The notes: generated by a model not told the origin, from the letters alone. Positions 9,386 through 17,615 are shown, counted from the first letter of the stretch. The stretch is 64,000 bases of DNA from Chitinophagales bacterium (GCA_030832185.1 JAURJQ010000002.1:62001-126000), one strand, 5' to 3'. Program-made: numbers and translations.

Positions 9386-9491
9386 ATTTCAATCAAATGA
9401 TTACTGGATTGAAATACAATCTATATCGGGGTTAAACCCAACTAAATCATGTAGTTCGCAACAAAGTTGCTTCTAATGATCAATTTGGGTT
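9386..9491. repeat. Hairpin-rich intergenic segment upstream of purL
   Basis: The 330-bp gap between the cargo gene and purL holds a 9-bp inverted repeat (ATTTCAATC 9386-9394 / GATTGAAAT 9407-9415). After it comes a three-tier nested hairpin: AACCCAA (9435-9441)/TTGGGTT (9485-9491), ATCAT (9446-9450)/ATGAT (9476-9480) and GCAAC (9458-9462)/GTTGC (9466-9470), separated by small internal loops. It lies upstream of the presumed purL -7 element, so it may be a palindromic repeat element rather than part of the purL leader. Confidence 0.5.
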
Positions 9492-9524
9492 AAATGTTCC
9501 AACTAGAACTTTCTATTTTCTTTA

Positions 9525-9532
9525 TAACTTTG
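9525..9532 (+). promoter_or_regulatory. Putative -7 element (TAACTTTG) for purL
   Basis: TAACTTTG fits TAnnTTTG. It would give a leader of about 75 nt containing two copies of AACTTAACACT. No purine riboswitch was recognised. Confidence 0.45.
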
Positions 9533-9614
9533 CTGCTTAATTTTGTTTTTATATTCGTTTAAGTGGAATAGACGAAAAACTTTTAACTTAACACTTTCAA
9601 CTTAACACTGAACT

Positions 9615-11837
9615 ATGTCTTTAGCTCCCGAAACCATTGACGCTGGCACCAAACTAGGATTAACTGTAGAAGAGATACAATCTATTGCAGACAAGATAGG
9701 TCGAGAACCAAATTTTACAGAACTGTGTATCTTCTCTGTCATGTGGAGTGAGCATTGTAGTTATAAAAACTCTATCAAATGGTTAAAGACATTACCTCGT
9801 GATGGTGAAAATATGCTGGTCAAAGCTGGGGAAGAAAATGCCGGGGTCGTGGATATAGGAGATGGAATAGGCTGTGTATTTAAAATAGAAAGTCACAATC
9901 ACCCCTCTGCTATAGAACCATATCAAGGCGCAGCCACAGGCGTGGGAGGTATTCATAGGGACATATTTACCATGGGTGCCCGTCCTATAGCAGCGTTAAA
10001 TTCACTTCGTTTTGGAGATTTGAAAGATGAAAAGACCAAATGGTTATTATCTGGAGTAGTCAAAGGTATTGGAGACTATGGAAATTGTTTCGGAGTACCT
10101 ACGGTAGCTGGTGAGACTTTTTTTGATGCATCTTATGAAGGAAACCCACTAGTCAATGCAATGTCTGTAGGAACTATTGATGTGAATCATATTATCTCTG
10201 CTACTGCCGCCGGTGTTGGGAATCCCGTTTTTATTGTCGGCTCTGATACAGGTAAGGATGGTATAGGCGGCGCCTCCTTTGCCTCAAAAGATATATCAGA
10301 GGATAGTGCTACCGATCTTCCTGCGGTGCAGGTAGGAGATCCTTTTCAGGAGAAATTATTGCTAGAAGCTAGTTTAGAATTAGCTAAAACAGGAACTATC
10401 GTGGGTATGCAGGATATGGGTGCAGCTGGAATTACTTGTTCTACCTCAGAGATGAGTGCCAAAGGTGAGGTCGGTATGAATATATGGCTCGATAAAGTTC
10501 CTACACGTCAGAAAAATATGCATCCATTCGAAATATTGCTCTCAGAGAGTCAGGAGAGGATGCTCGTAGTGCTAGAAAAAGGTAAAGAACAAGAAGCGCT
10601 CGATATATTTGAAAAATGGGATCTTAATTGTGTTCAAATAGGTGAAGTAACAGGAGATGGTATATTGAATTATTATATGAATGGAGAATTGGTAGCGCAA
10701 TTACCAGCTTATGAATTAGTTCTCGGCGGCGGTGCTCCAGTCTATGATAGAGCTTTTACTGAGCCTGCATATTTCGCTGAGTATAAAAAATTTGATATGA
10801 ATCAATTAGCTGAGCCTAGTGATTACATAAAAGTAGCAAAAGAGCTTACTGCTCTGCCTAACATAGCCTCTAAGCGATGGGTCTACAATCAGTATGATAG
10901 TATGGTAGGTATCAATAATACGAATACAAATCAACCATCAGATGCTGCAGTGACACGGATAGTAGGAACGAATAAAGCTATTGTATCTACAGTAGATTGC
11001 AATGCACGCTATGTAAATAATGATCCTTATCGCGGTGCTATGATAGCCGTCTCAGAGGCAGCTAGAAATATAGTATGCAGTGGTGGAGAACCACTTGCTA
11101 TTACCAATTGTCTGAACTTCGGCAATCCGCAGAAGCCAGAAGTTTATTGGCAATTTGTAGAAGCTATAAAGGGAATGGGCGAAGCTTGCAGACAGCACAA
11201 TACGCCTGTAACAGGAGGTAATGTTAGCTTTTATAATCAAAATGAAAAAGGCCCTGTTTTCCCAACTCCAACTATTGGTATGGTGGGTCGGATGGAAGAT
11301 TTATCCCTTAAAACAGGCTTAGGATTTCAAAAAGAGGGTGACTTGATCTATTTGCTTGGAAATAGTCAAAATGACTTAGCAGGCAGTGAATATTTAGCCA
11401 ATTTAAGAGGTATTAAGGCGAGTCCTGCACCCTATTTTAATATGGAAGAAGAAAAACTATTGCATCAGGCTATTTATCAATTGGTGAGAAAGCGCATTTT
11501 ATCATCATGTCATGATATAGCCGATGGTGGATTACTGACTACCTTGTTAGAATCAGCTTATGTGCATGAACTCGGATTTGAAGTATCTACGGACAATAGT
11601 TTTAGAAAAGATGCTTTTCTATTCGGCGAAGCGCAGGGGAGAGTAATAGTTTCTCTTTCATCTAGTCACGCTGCGGAGTTAGAATCATTCTGTAAAGAGA
11701 TGAATTTAAATTGTCAAAAACTAGGGGTAATCAAAGGAAATTCAGCTGTGATAGACGGTGTGAGTTTTGAAACTATTTCATTTTTTAAACACCTTCATTT
11801 GACTAGTCTGGAAAAAGAAATTTTAGGGAATAACTAG
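9615..11837 (+). CDS. purL: Phosphoribosylformylglycinamidine synthase subunit PurL (small form)
   Basis: A 740-residue protein with the length of the small PurL that works in a complex with PurS and the glutaminase PurQ. It performs the ATP-dependent conversion of FGAR to FGAM in de novo purine synthesis in the cytoplasm. Family motifs are visible: [14 protein letters not shown] near residue 45, the ATP/metal region [36 protein letters not shown], a second half with [11 protein letters not shown] and [10 protein letters not shown], and the C-terminal [11 protein letters not shown]. No glutaminase domain is fused. Neither purS nor purQ is in the window. Confidence 0.95.
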   Translation: MSLAPETIDAGTKLGLTVEEIQSIADKIGREPNFTELCIFSVMWSEHCSYKNSIKWLKTLPRDGENMLVKAGEENAGVVDIGDGIGCVFKIESHNHPSAIEPYQGAATGVGGIHRDIFTMGARPIAALNSLRFGDLKDEKTKWLLSGVVKGIGDYGNCFGVPTVAGETFFDASYEGNPLVNAMSVGTIDVNHIISATAAGVGNPVFIVGSDTGKDGIGGASFASKDISEDSATDLPAVQVGDPFQEKLLLEASLELAKTGTIVGMQDMGAAGITCSTSEMSAKGEVGMNIWLDKVPTRQKNMHPFEILLSESQERMLVVLEKGKEQEALDIFEKWDLNCVQIGEVTGDGILNYYMNGELVAQLPAYELVLGGGAPVYDRAFTEPAYFAEYKKFDMNQLAEPSDYIKVAKELTALPNIASKRWVYNQYDSMVGINNTNTNQPSDAAVTRIVGTNKAIVSTVDCNARYVNNDPYRGAMIAVSEAARNIVCSGGEPLAITNCLNFGNPQKPEVYWQFVEAIKGMGEACRQHNTPVTGGNVSFYNQNEKGPVFPTPTIGMVGRMEDLSLKTGLGFQKEGDLIYLLGNSQNDLAGSEYLANLRGIKASPAPYFNMEEEKLLHQAIYQLVRKRILSSCHDIADGGLLTTLLESAYVHELGFEVSTDNSFRKDAFLFGEAQGRVIVSLSSSHAAELESFCKEMNLNCQKLGVIKGNSAVIDGVSFETISFFKHLHLTSLEKEILGNN

Positions 11838-11853
11838 TCTTGAGATGAATGGT

Positions 11854-11878
11854 ATAAAATGGAATTCATTCATTTTAT
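11854..11878. terminator. Weak AT-rich hairpin between convergent purL and Mpo1-like genes
   Basis: ATAAAATG and CATTTTAT form an 8-bp stem with a 9-nt loop in the short gap where the two genes converge. It has low GC content, so termination strength is doubtful. Confidence 0.35.
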
Positions 11879-11893
11879 TGCCTACTGTTTTTT

Positions 11894-12364
11894 TTATGTG
11901 GTTTTACGTCTCTTCGGATAAACTACCCATATGGGGCCTATCAGTAAGAATTGAATGTCTTTTATAAATGAAGGTTTTTTGCCTTCTATATGGTGACCTA
12001 TAAACTGTCCTATCCATGCGAAGACAAATAGTATAAACGAATAGCGAAACATAGCTCTAGAAGATTTCATAAACATAAATTTCCATAAAAAGCATGAAAT
12101 AATACCCAGCACAAATCCGACAACTAAAAATCCAAGTCCTACTTTAATGTTAAGTCTAAAATAAAAGACTAAGGCCAATGCATAGAAGGCATTTGCCCAG
12201 TTTAGATATAAAATATTTTCTTCAGACATGGGAAGGTTGATTTGAAATAACATAAAATATATGCTCATAAAAATAAGCGGAACACATATTTTGTGAATCA
12301 AAATATTAGTTTTGTTTTTGTGACTTTCTCCATAATCTTCTAGCCAATCTTGCAGTGATTTCAT
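11894..12364 (-). CDS. Mpo1-like (DUF962) family membrane protein
   Basis: A 156-residue integral membrane protein with about four helices. It opens with the family N-terminus LQDWLEDYGESHKNKTNILIHKICVP and ends in IGHHIEGKKPSFIKDIQFLLIGPIWVV. The conserved His residues in HKICVP and GHHIEG-x-x-P match the DUF962/YGL010w family. In yeast, Mpo1 is an iron-dependent dioxygenase of 2-hydroxy fatty acids; whether that chemistry applies here is inference. It lies 9 nt downstream of the MBL hydrolase and is likely co-transcribed with it. Confidence 0.82.
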   Translation of the reverse strand: MKSLQDWLEDYGESHKNKTNILIHKICVPLIFMSIYFMLFQINLPMSEENILYLNWANAFYALALVFYFRLNIKVGLGFLVVGFVLGIISCFLWKFMFMKSSRAMFRYSFILFVFAWIGQFIGHHIEGKKPSFIKDIQFLLIGPIWVVYPKRRKTT

Positions 12365-12373
12365 ATCTAAATA

Positions 12374-13210
12374 TTATAGGTCTGAAATTTTAATTAGCTG
12401 ATCTAATACGATTCTTCCATGATCATTCTTTTTTAAGCTGCCTAATTCATTCGCAGGATCATGTTCGAAAAAAATGAATGCATTCTTATCTAAAACTTTT
12501 TGATATAATTTTTCGCGTTCGCTTAGTGTTTCTAATGGGCGAATATCATAGGCCATAACATAAGGCATAGGTATATGAAACGAGGATGGCATTAAATCTG
12601 CCGCAAATACGATCGTTTTGCCATTGTAGTCGATATACGGTATAGCCATGGCTTCGGTATGTCCGTGCACAAAATCAAACTCAATTCCCCAGTGGATAAA
12701 ACTATCGCGCTCGAGAAATGATAACTGCCCATGCTCCTGTATTGGGACAATATTTTCTTTTAAAAAGGATGCTTTTTCGCGTTCATTCGGCGTCAGAGCC
12801 CATTCCCAATGAGTTTCATGACACCAGTATCTTGCATTTTTAAACTGTGGCACTAACCTATCCCCCTCTCTATGGATAGCGCCTCCACAGTGATCAAAAT
12901 GTAAATGAGTAAGAATGACATCGGTTACATCATCTATCGAATAATCTTTAGATTGTATCGAGCTAATCAGATTTCCTTCGCCATGCGGGTGAAAATGAGA
13001 TCTAAACTTATCATCTTGCTTATGCCCCATACCCGTGTCTATGAGAATAAGTTTATTGTCTCGCTCTATGAGCATGCATCGCATAGCCCAAGTGCATAAA
13101 TTATTAGCGTCAGGTGGATTTAACTTAGACCACATAGTTTTAGGAACTACCCCAAACATGGCACCGCCATCTAATTTGAATAAACCTGCATCTATGGAAT
13201 GTACTTTCAT
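12374..13210 (-). CDS. MBL-fold metallo-hydrolase
   Basis: A 278-residue metallo-beta-lactamase fold protein. It has the zinc-binding motif HLHFDH (residues 102-107), the preceding strand LILIDTGMGHK, a downstream metal His in FDFVHGHTEAM, the metal Asp in VFAADLMPSS and a C-terminal His in FFEHDPANE. The layout suggests a cytoplasmic hydrolase of the lactonase/glyoxalase II-like type. The substrate cannot be told from sequence. First gene of a two-gene minus-strand unit with the Mpo1-like protein. Confidence 0.88.
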   Translation of the reverse strand: MKVHSIDAGLFKLDGGAMFGVVPKTMWSKLNPPDANNLCTWAMRCMLIERDNKLILIDTGMGHKQDDKFRSHFHPHGEGNLISSIQSKDYSIDDVTDVILTHLHFDHCGGAIHREGDRLVPQFKNARYWCHETHWEWALTPNEREKASFLKENIVPIQEHGQLSFLERDSFIHWGIEFDFVHGHTEAMAIPYIDYNGKTIVFAADLMPSSFHIPMPYVMAYDIRPLETLSEREKLYQKVLDKNAFIFFEHDPANELGSLKKNDHGRIVLDQLIKISDL

Positions 13211-13233
13211 CTTTTTTTGATTTTGATCTATGA

Positions 13234-13241
13234 CAAATTTA
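13234..13241 (-). promoter_or_regulatory. Putative -7 element for the MBL hydrolase operon
   Basis: CAAATTTA on the plus strand reads TAAATTTG on the minus strand, matching TAnnTTTG. It lies 24 nt upstream of the start codon. A TTG (plus-strand CAA at 13264-13266) sits 22 nt further upstream. Confidence 0.5.
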
Positions 13242-13348
13242 GCAGTTTTTTTGTTAAGTAGTACAATACATAATGTCTACAATCTATGAATTGAATACCA
13301 ATGCCAGATGGGAATTCAATATTCTAATAATTCTATTTCTTTATCTTA

Positions 13349-13356
13349 TATCTTTG
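13349..13356 (+). promoter_or_regulatory. Putative -7 element (TATCTTTG) for the LptF/LptG permease gene
   Basis: TATCTTTG lies 18 nt upstream of the ATG at 13374. It is inside the longer ORF listed from 13308, which argues for the downstream start. Confidence 0.5.
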
Positions 13357-13373
13357 TAGCATCATTAGATAGG

Positions 13374-14450
13374 ATGATTAAGGTCATAGACAAATATATT
13401 ATTAAACAATTTTTTGGTGGGTTCATCTTCGCCTTGATACTTATCGTATCAGTAGCCATGACCATAGATTTAGGTGAGCACATGAATAAATTTGTCTTGC
13501 ACAATTTGACAATTGGACAAGTTTTAGGAGAATTTTACATTTACTTCATTCCTTATCTCGTAGGATTACTGGGTCCTTATTTTGTTTTTATTACTGTTAT
13601 TTATTTTACTTCGAGATTATCTAGTCGATCTGAAATAATAGCCATGTTTAATAGCGGCATGAGTTTCAAAAGATTGCTCGTCCCCTACATACTTACTAGT
13701 ATGATTTTAGCTTTAATATTTTGGCTAGCAGTCAACTATATTATACCGCATTCCGATGTCAAAAGATTGGCTTTTGAGAATAAATATATAGCCTACCAGA
13801 CACAATCATCGGATGCCCATATTCATAGGCGGCTCAATGATTCTACTTATTTTTATCTAAGAGTATATGATAACATGGCCAAAACAGCCTATAATGTAAC
13901 CATAGAGAAGATCGTAAATGGAGAGCTAAAGGAAAAGGTCATGGCTGATAAAGCCACTTTTGATACCTTAACTAGAACTTGGAGATTAGAAAAATTATTC
14001 ATCCGCTCATTCATAGATGGAAAAGAAACTATAGAGGTTCTTGAATCAAAAAAGTATCCTGTCAATCTAGACCCAACCCTATTGATTAAACGCTGGACCC
14101 ATATACAGGAGTTAAACCGCACAGAACTGAGTGAATTAATTAATCAATTACAACTTCAAGGGTCTGATGCTCGGCTTTATGAAATTGAATATCACAAAAG
14201 AACATCCAAGTGCTTTGGTATTATTTTATTAACTATAGTTGGGGTTATCTTAGCCTCTAAAAAAGTGAGAGGGGGTATTGGCCTACATTTGATGTTAGGT
14301 CTAGCCTTAGGTTCAGTTTATGAAGTGATAGTGAAGTTTTCTGATTCCTTTGCTATAAAAGCTAGCTTGACCCCTCTAGTAGCAGCTTGGCTACCTAATT
14401 TTCTATACTTGATTTTGGCCGGAATTCTCTGGAAAAAATATCAAGAATAA
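13374..14450 (+). CDS. LptF/LptG family permease (YjgP/YjgQ)
   Basis: A 358-residue inner-membrane protein with the family N-terminus MIKVIDKYIIKQFFGGFIFALILI. Three N-terminal helices, a periplasmic beta-jellyroll-like middle (about 150-270) and three C-terminal helices (LLTIVGVILASKKVRGGIGLHLMLG onward) are visible. LptF and LptG form the membrane part of the LptB2FG transporter that extracts LPS toward the outer membrane. Which of the two this is cannot be decided, and its partner is not adjacent. I chose the ATG at 13374 because a TAnnTTTG box falls inside the 13308 extension. tRNA-Glu follows. Confidence 0.88.
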   Translation: MIKVIDKYIIKQFFGGFIFALILIVSVAMTIDLGEHMNKFVLHNLTIGQVLGEFYIYFIPYLVGLLGPYFVFITVIYFTSRLSSRSEIIAMFNSGMSFKRLLVPYILTSMILALIFWLAVNYIIPHSDVKRLAFENKYIAYQTQSSDAHIHRRLNDSTYFYLRVYDNMAKTAYNVTIEKIVNGELKEKVMADKATFDTLTRTWRLEKLFIRSFIDGKETIEVLESKKYPVNLDPTLLIKRWTHIQELNRTELSELINQLQLQGSDARLYEIEYHKRTSKCFGIILLTIVGVILASKKVRGGIGLHLMLGLALGSVYEVIVKFSDSFAIKASLTPLVAAWLPNFLYLILAGILWKKYQE

Positions 14451-14454
14451 ATTC

Positions 14455-14484
14455 TTGCATTTAAAAAATAAATTTTTATCTTTG
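14455..14484 (+). promoter_or_regulatory. Promoter of tRNA-Glu (TTG-N19-TATCTTTG)
   Basis: TTG (14455-14457) and TATCTTTG (14477-14484) are 19 nt apart, an excellent match to the Bacteroidota housekeeping promoter, 21 nt before the tRNA. Confidence 0.75.
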
Positions 14485-14504
14485 CACTCGCAATTTTTGC
14501 AAAA

Positions 14505-14576
14505 GCACCGTTCGTCTATCGGTTAGGACTTCAGGTTTTCATCCTGGCAAGAGGAGTTCGATTCTCCTACGGTGTA
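14505..14576 (+). tRNA. tRNA-Glu (anticodon UUC)
   Basis: The acceptor stem GCACCGT pairs with ACGGTGT (with one G-T pair), followed by discriminator A. The D-arm (GTCTATCGGTTAGGAC) and the T-arm (GAGGAGTTCGATTCTCC) are present. The anticodon arm TCAGG-TTTTCAT-CCTGG places TTC at the anticodon. CCA is not encoded. A terminator-like hairpin follows. tRNA 3' ends are common integration sites, and an accessory island starts just after this one. Confidence 0.95.
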
Positions 14577-14591
14577 CAACACGAATTTTTT

Positions 14592-14625
14592 AAAACCCTC
14601 GAAACTCAATGTTTTCGGGGGTTTT
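14592..14625 (+). terminator. Terminator hairpin after tRNA-Glu
   Basis: AAAACCCTCGAAA pairs with TTTTCGGGGGTTTT (one mismatch-containing stem), followed by TGCTTTTT. Confidence 0.75.
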
Positions 14626-14680
14626 TGCTTTTTAGGGCTTTCCTATTTTTTGCCTTTTTACCCTATGTTTTGACAGGTTT

Positions 14681-14780
14681 TGTCCCCCTAATGTCCCCAG
14701 ATTATTTTCTATAAGCCTCTTATTTATTGATATGACACTTTATATCAATAGCGACTTAATTAGGGGACAAATAGGGGACA
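14681..14780. repeat. Paired inverted TGTCCCC heptamers flanking a small hairpin
   Basis: TGTCCCC occurs at 14681-14687 and 14692-14698 (period 11). Its reverse complement GGGGACA occurs at 14763-14769 and 14774-14780 (again period 11). The two pairs therefore form an inverted repeat of about 18 nt with a 64-nt interior, which holds an 8-bp hairpin (ATTGATAT 14726-14733 / ATATCAAT 14742-14749). This is unlike the surrounding AT-rich DNA. It resembles a binding-site array for a site-specific recombinase or element-encoded protein next to a tRNA; this is inference. Confidence 0.65.
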
Positions 14781-14812
14781 TTGTTTTAATTACTAATAAA
14801 AATTAATATCAA

Positions 14813-14820
14813 TACCTTTG
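14813..14820 (+). promoter_or_regulatory. Putative -7 element (TACCTTTG) for the phage-like gene
   Basis: TACCTTTG fits TAnnTTTG and lies 58 nt upstream of the ATG at 14879, just after the inverted TGTCCCC repeats. Confidence 0.4.
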
Positions 14821-14878
14821 ATGTATAAGATTAATGAAAGAGTAGCTACATTTAACATACAACAATAATCTATAATTT

Positions 14879-15454
14879 ATGGTATTAAATGATTCTGATA
14901 ATTTCGTCTCAAATGGCAGTCAAAGAGATAGTCCAAATTACGATAAACTACATTCTGATAATTTATTGGCCTTTGAAAATGTCTATAAAACATTTACTTT
15001 TAGCTTAATATCTGAATTAAAAGAGCCTATAATGTATATTTTGTTTGAATATATCGAAGGGGAAGCAAATTTTGAAAAAACTTTAGAAAAATTAGGTTAT
15101 CTACTTGATAAATATAATATTGAAGGTGATAATTATGAATCTGCAAGTGAAGTAATAAAACAATACAAGCGTGCGCAGGGTCAGATACTAGCAAATAAGT
15201 TTAATGTACAATACTTTAGATACTCAGGAACTGTTATAGAAGATTCTCGTCAATTCTGTAAGCAAAGGGTTAGTAAAATATTTTCAAAAAATGAAATTGA
15301 ATCTTGGTCTAATTTGGAATGGGAGGGTAAAATTGAAAATACAAATCCTGATAATATCTTTTTTAGGTGCGGTGGCAAAGGCTGCCGTCATTCAATAAGA
15401 CCAGTAAGTGAAAAAATGGCAAAAAGTGAGGGTTTTAATGTTTACAACAATTGA
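14879..15454 (+). CDS. Hypothetical protein with phage head-protein (MuF-like) C-terminal motif
   Basis: A 191-residue soluble protein, not recognised as a named family over its full length. The C-terminal half reads FRYSGTVIEDSRQFC, then SKIFSKNEIESW, then CGGKGCRHSIRPVS. From memory, this arrangement (Y-x-G-x-x-x-x-x-(S/T)-R-x-FC, a G/S-K-x-(F/Y)-(S/T)-x-x-EI segment, and GG-x-x-CRH) resembles the end of head-morphogenesis or minor-capsid proteins in Bacteroidota prophages. Those proteins are much longer, so this may be a truncated relic or a domesticated piece. Its position beside tRNA-Glu and the TGTCCCC repeats fits a mobile origin. No other phage genes are seen. Confidence 0.5.
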   Translation: MVLNDSDNFVSNGSQRDSPNYDKLHSDNLLAFENVYKTFTFSLISELKEPIMYILFEYIEGEANFEKTLEKLGYLLDKYNIEGDNYESASEVIKQYKRAQGQILANKFNVQYFRYSGTVIEDSRQFCKQRVSKIFSKNEIESWSNLEWEGKIENTNPDNIFFRCGGKGCRHSIRPVSEKMAKSEGFNVYNN

Positions 15455-15502
15455 AATAGGATTCTAATGAAATAAGTTCAATGTATGTCCTGTGTTTTGA
15501 GT

Positions 15503-15510
15503 TATATTTG
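15503..15510 (+). promoter_or_regulatory. Putative -7 element (TATATTTG) for the PH-domain gene
   Basis: TATATTTG fits TAnnTTTG. Transcription would start near 15517, just before the first possible ATG (15521). Confidence 0.4.
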
Positions 15511-15571
15511 AATTTAAAGAATGGAGACTAGAAACCATTTAAAAAAACGGACTAAATATAAAATTTATAAA

Positions 15572-15952
15572 ATGGGATTATTTTCGGCAATTCTTGGAAA
15601 TGCAGGTGCAGTAAGCCAAGAAGAATTAATTAAAAAGTTCGGACAATTACTTACAGAGGGTGAAGAAATTGAACTTGGATTCAAGCTAGTAAGGGATACT
15701 TTTATTTTTACAAATAAAAGACTTATACTCGTAGATGTTCAAGGTATTACAGGCAATAAGCAAGAATATAAGTCAGTGACTTATAAAAGTGTATCCAGAT
15801 TCAGTATTGAAACTGCTGGTACTTTTGACCTTGACGCTGAATTGAAAATATGGATTTCAAGCGAAGCACAACCAAGTATAAAAAAGCAGTTCAATAAATC
15901 TGTTAATGTTTATGACGTTCAAAAGATTCTTGCCTATCATGTTCTTAATTAG
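15572..15952 (+). CDS. PH domain-containing protein (bacterial PH, DUF1696-like)
   Basis: From MGLFSAILGNAG the protein has 127 residues and looks like a single bacterial pleckstrin-homology domain: LTEGEEIELGFKLVRDTFIFTNKRLILVD, then KQEYKSVTYKSVSRFSIETAG, then DAELKIWISS, and a C-terminal helix. Such proteins form oligomeric rings in structural work on the family, but their function is unknown. The ORF track starts at 15521. I prefer the ATG at 15572 because the 17-residue extension is basic and unlike family N-termini, although a TAnnTTTG box at 15503-15510 leaves both starts possible. Confidence 0.75.
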   Translation: MGLFSAILGNAGAVSQEELIKKFGQLLTEGEEIELGFKLVRDTFIFTNKRLILVDVQGITGNKQEYKSVTYKSVSRFSIETAGTFDLDAELKIWISSEAQPSIKKQFNKSVNVYDVQKILAYHVLN

Positions 15953-15976
15953 AATTATACGATGTTTTAATAAATA

Positions 15977-16147
15977 GTAATTCGCAGGATTCTTATATTA
16001 GTTTTTCTATCTAGCTGCCAATCTGATGCAGATAAAAAGACCATAGCAGACTAGAAAAAGACTATTGATAGCCTGGAAATAGAACTAAACGATTATAAGG
16101 TATTGCACTCTATAGCAAAGGAAATAATCGAAAAGGATACGACCTAA
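15977..16147 (+). pseudogene. Decayed small coiled-coil lipoprotein gene
   Basis: An open frame without an initiator reads IRRILILVFLSSC (lipoprotein signal with an LSSC-type lipobox), then QSDADKKTIAD, then an in-frame TAG at 16052, then KKTIDSLEIELNDYKVLH and SIAKEIIEKDTT before TAA. The frame is otherwise intact across the stop. It looks like a roughly 55-residue coiled-coil lipoprotein that has lost its start and gained a stop. Part of its 3' end is repeated at 17699-17729. Confidence 0.55.
16107..16138 (+). repeat. Direct repeat, copy 1 (upstream of the LamG gene)
   Basis: A 32-nt segment beginning ACTCTATAGCAAAGGAAATA recurs at 17699-17729 with one deletion and one substitution. The pair brackets the LamG gene. 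Confidence 0.7.
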
Positions 16148-16208
16148 ACTAACTAACTCAAGAACAGCCAGGAAGATCTATATTTTCTAAGAAATTAGCT
16201 AAAAGTTA

Positions 16209-16216
16209 TACCTTTG
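16209..16216 (+). promoter_or_regulatory. Putative -7 element (TACCTTTG) for the LamG gene
   Basis: TACCTTTG fits TAnnTTTG and lies 23 nt before the ATG. Confidence 0.5.
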
Positions 16217-16238
16217 TAAAATATCTTAAAATTACTTT

Positions 16239-17615
16239 ATGAGAAAAATTTCATTAATTGCCTTCACAGTTTTAATATCTTTCCAGATTTTAGCACAAGT
16301 ACCATCTTATGTACCTACCAATGGACTTGTTGGCTGGTGGCCATTTACAGGTAATGCTATTGATAGCAGTGGGAATGGCAATCATGGAACGGTGAATGGA
16401 GCGACATTGACAACTGATAGGTTTGGAAATTCTAACATGGCGTATAGTTTTGATGGGGTTAATGATTGGATTGAGGTATTGCATAAAGCTTCCTTAAATC
16501 TACCAAATGGATCTATAAATATATGGTTTAAAACTAATTCTAATAATAGAATGACATTACTTAACAAATCTGTTTTCAATGGTGCTAGTAACGAAAATTA
16601 TACATTATTTTTAGGATATTTATTTCCTGCAGGTCCAACAGGTATCGGATATTTTTCTAAGTACAATAGTAATTGTATGCCTAGTAATGGTTGGAATGGA
16701 CCAGTGAATTCTTTAAATTATTCTGACCAATTGTATCATATGTTGACATGTATTACAAGTTCAGCCGAAATTAAAATTTATGTTGATGGTATTCTTAAAG
16801 CTTCTTCAATAGCCCCCTCAACAATAGCTGATACATGCTCTAATTCAAATTTAAGATTTGGTCGTAATCATGCAGCAGACTTATCTTATTTTTCAGGAGA
16901 TATTGACGATATAGGCATTTGGAATAGGGCTTTAACAGAATGTGAGATTTTAGATTTGTATAATTCACAATTAGGCTCTTTTAAAAATACTCCAATAAAT
17001 GTAAATCCGCCATCAAGTGTGATAGGAACTAGTGCTGTTTTCACTAGTTTAAAACCATTACAAGCAATTCAATGGCAAAGTAATTCAAATGAAATAGGAT
17101 GGGTTAATTTGCCAAATAACTCAAAATATAATGGTGTAACAAATGATACATTAGTTGTATCAAACTTACAAGTTTCAAATCATAATCAAGCTTTTAGAGC
17201 TATAGCCTGTAGTGATACCTCCAATATTGCGTATGTAAAAATTACAGATACGTGTATCACGAAAGTTAATGATACTATAAAAGTCACTAAATACGACACC
17301 ATTAAAGTAACGGACACTTTAGTCATCAACGCTACACTTTCAGGAGTGAGTGCACCTAATAATACGAATAGACTTATTATCTATCCAAACCCAGCAAAAG
17401 ATCATATCACGATTGATTATGGGGTATTTAGTCGTATGAATGGTTATACGCTTAAGATTGTCAATACCCTTGGGCAGACCGTATTCTCCACACCTATTAA
17501 TCAGCAGACGTCCTACATCAATCTCTCAACCTGGACAGGTAAAGGAATGTATTATGTGCAGATTTACGACGCCTCGAATACCATGACAGAGAATAGAAAG
17601 ATAGTGTTACAGTAG
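16239..17615 (+). CDS. LamG-domain T9SS type A cargo protein
   Basis: A 458-residue secreted protein with a signal peptide (LIAFTVLISFQILAQ). Residues about 28-240 form a LamG/concanavalin A-like domain (GLVGWWPFTGNAIDSSGNGN, YSFDGVNDWIEV, INIWFKT, IKIYVDGILKASS, GDIDDIGIWNRAL). An Ig-like stretch follows, then a Thr/Asp-rich linker (VNDTIKVTKYDTIKVTDT), then a type A sorting domain (LIIYPNPAKDHITIDYG, KGMYYVQIYD). It probably binds a glycan at the cell surface. Base composition appears to rise in GC after about 17260, suggesting that the sorting module was recombined onto a more AT-rich body. Confidence 0.85.
   Translation: MRKISLIAFTVLISFQILAQVPSYVPTNGLVGWWPFTGNAIDSSGNGNHGTVNGATLTTDRFGNSNMAYSFDGVNDWIEVLHKASLNLPNGSINIWFKTNSNNRMTLLNKSVFNGASNENYTLFLGYLFPAGPTGIGYFSKYNSNCMPSNGWNGPVNSLNYSDQLYHMLTCITSSAEIKIYVDGILKASSIAPSTIADTCSNSNLRFGRNHAADLSYFSGDIDDIGIWNRALTECEILDLYNSQLGSFKNTPINVNPPSSVIGTSAVFTSLKPLQAIQWQSNSNEIGWVNLPNNSKYNGVTNDTLVVSNLQVSNHNQAFRAIACSDTSNIAYVKITDTCITKVNDTIKVTKYDTIKVTDTLVINATLSGVSAPNNTNRLIIYPNPAKDHITIDYGVFSRMNGYTLKIVNTLGQTVFSTPINQQTSYINLSTWTGKGMYYVQIYDASNTMTENRKIVLQ

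Noticed and set aside
12905-13220. Plus-strand ORFs antisense to the MBL hydrolase
   Set aside because: Short, overlapping a gene with intact zinc motifs, no family features.
14505-14780. A complete integrative element next to tRNA-Glu
   Set aside because: No integrase, relaxase or replication gene is present; only repeats and a phage-like fragment support mobility.
16290-16579. Minus-strand ORFs inside the LamG gene
   Set aside because: They are opposite a clear LamG domain and lack initiation signals or motifs.
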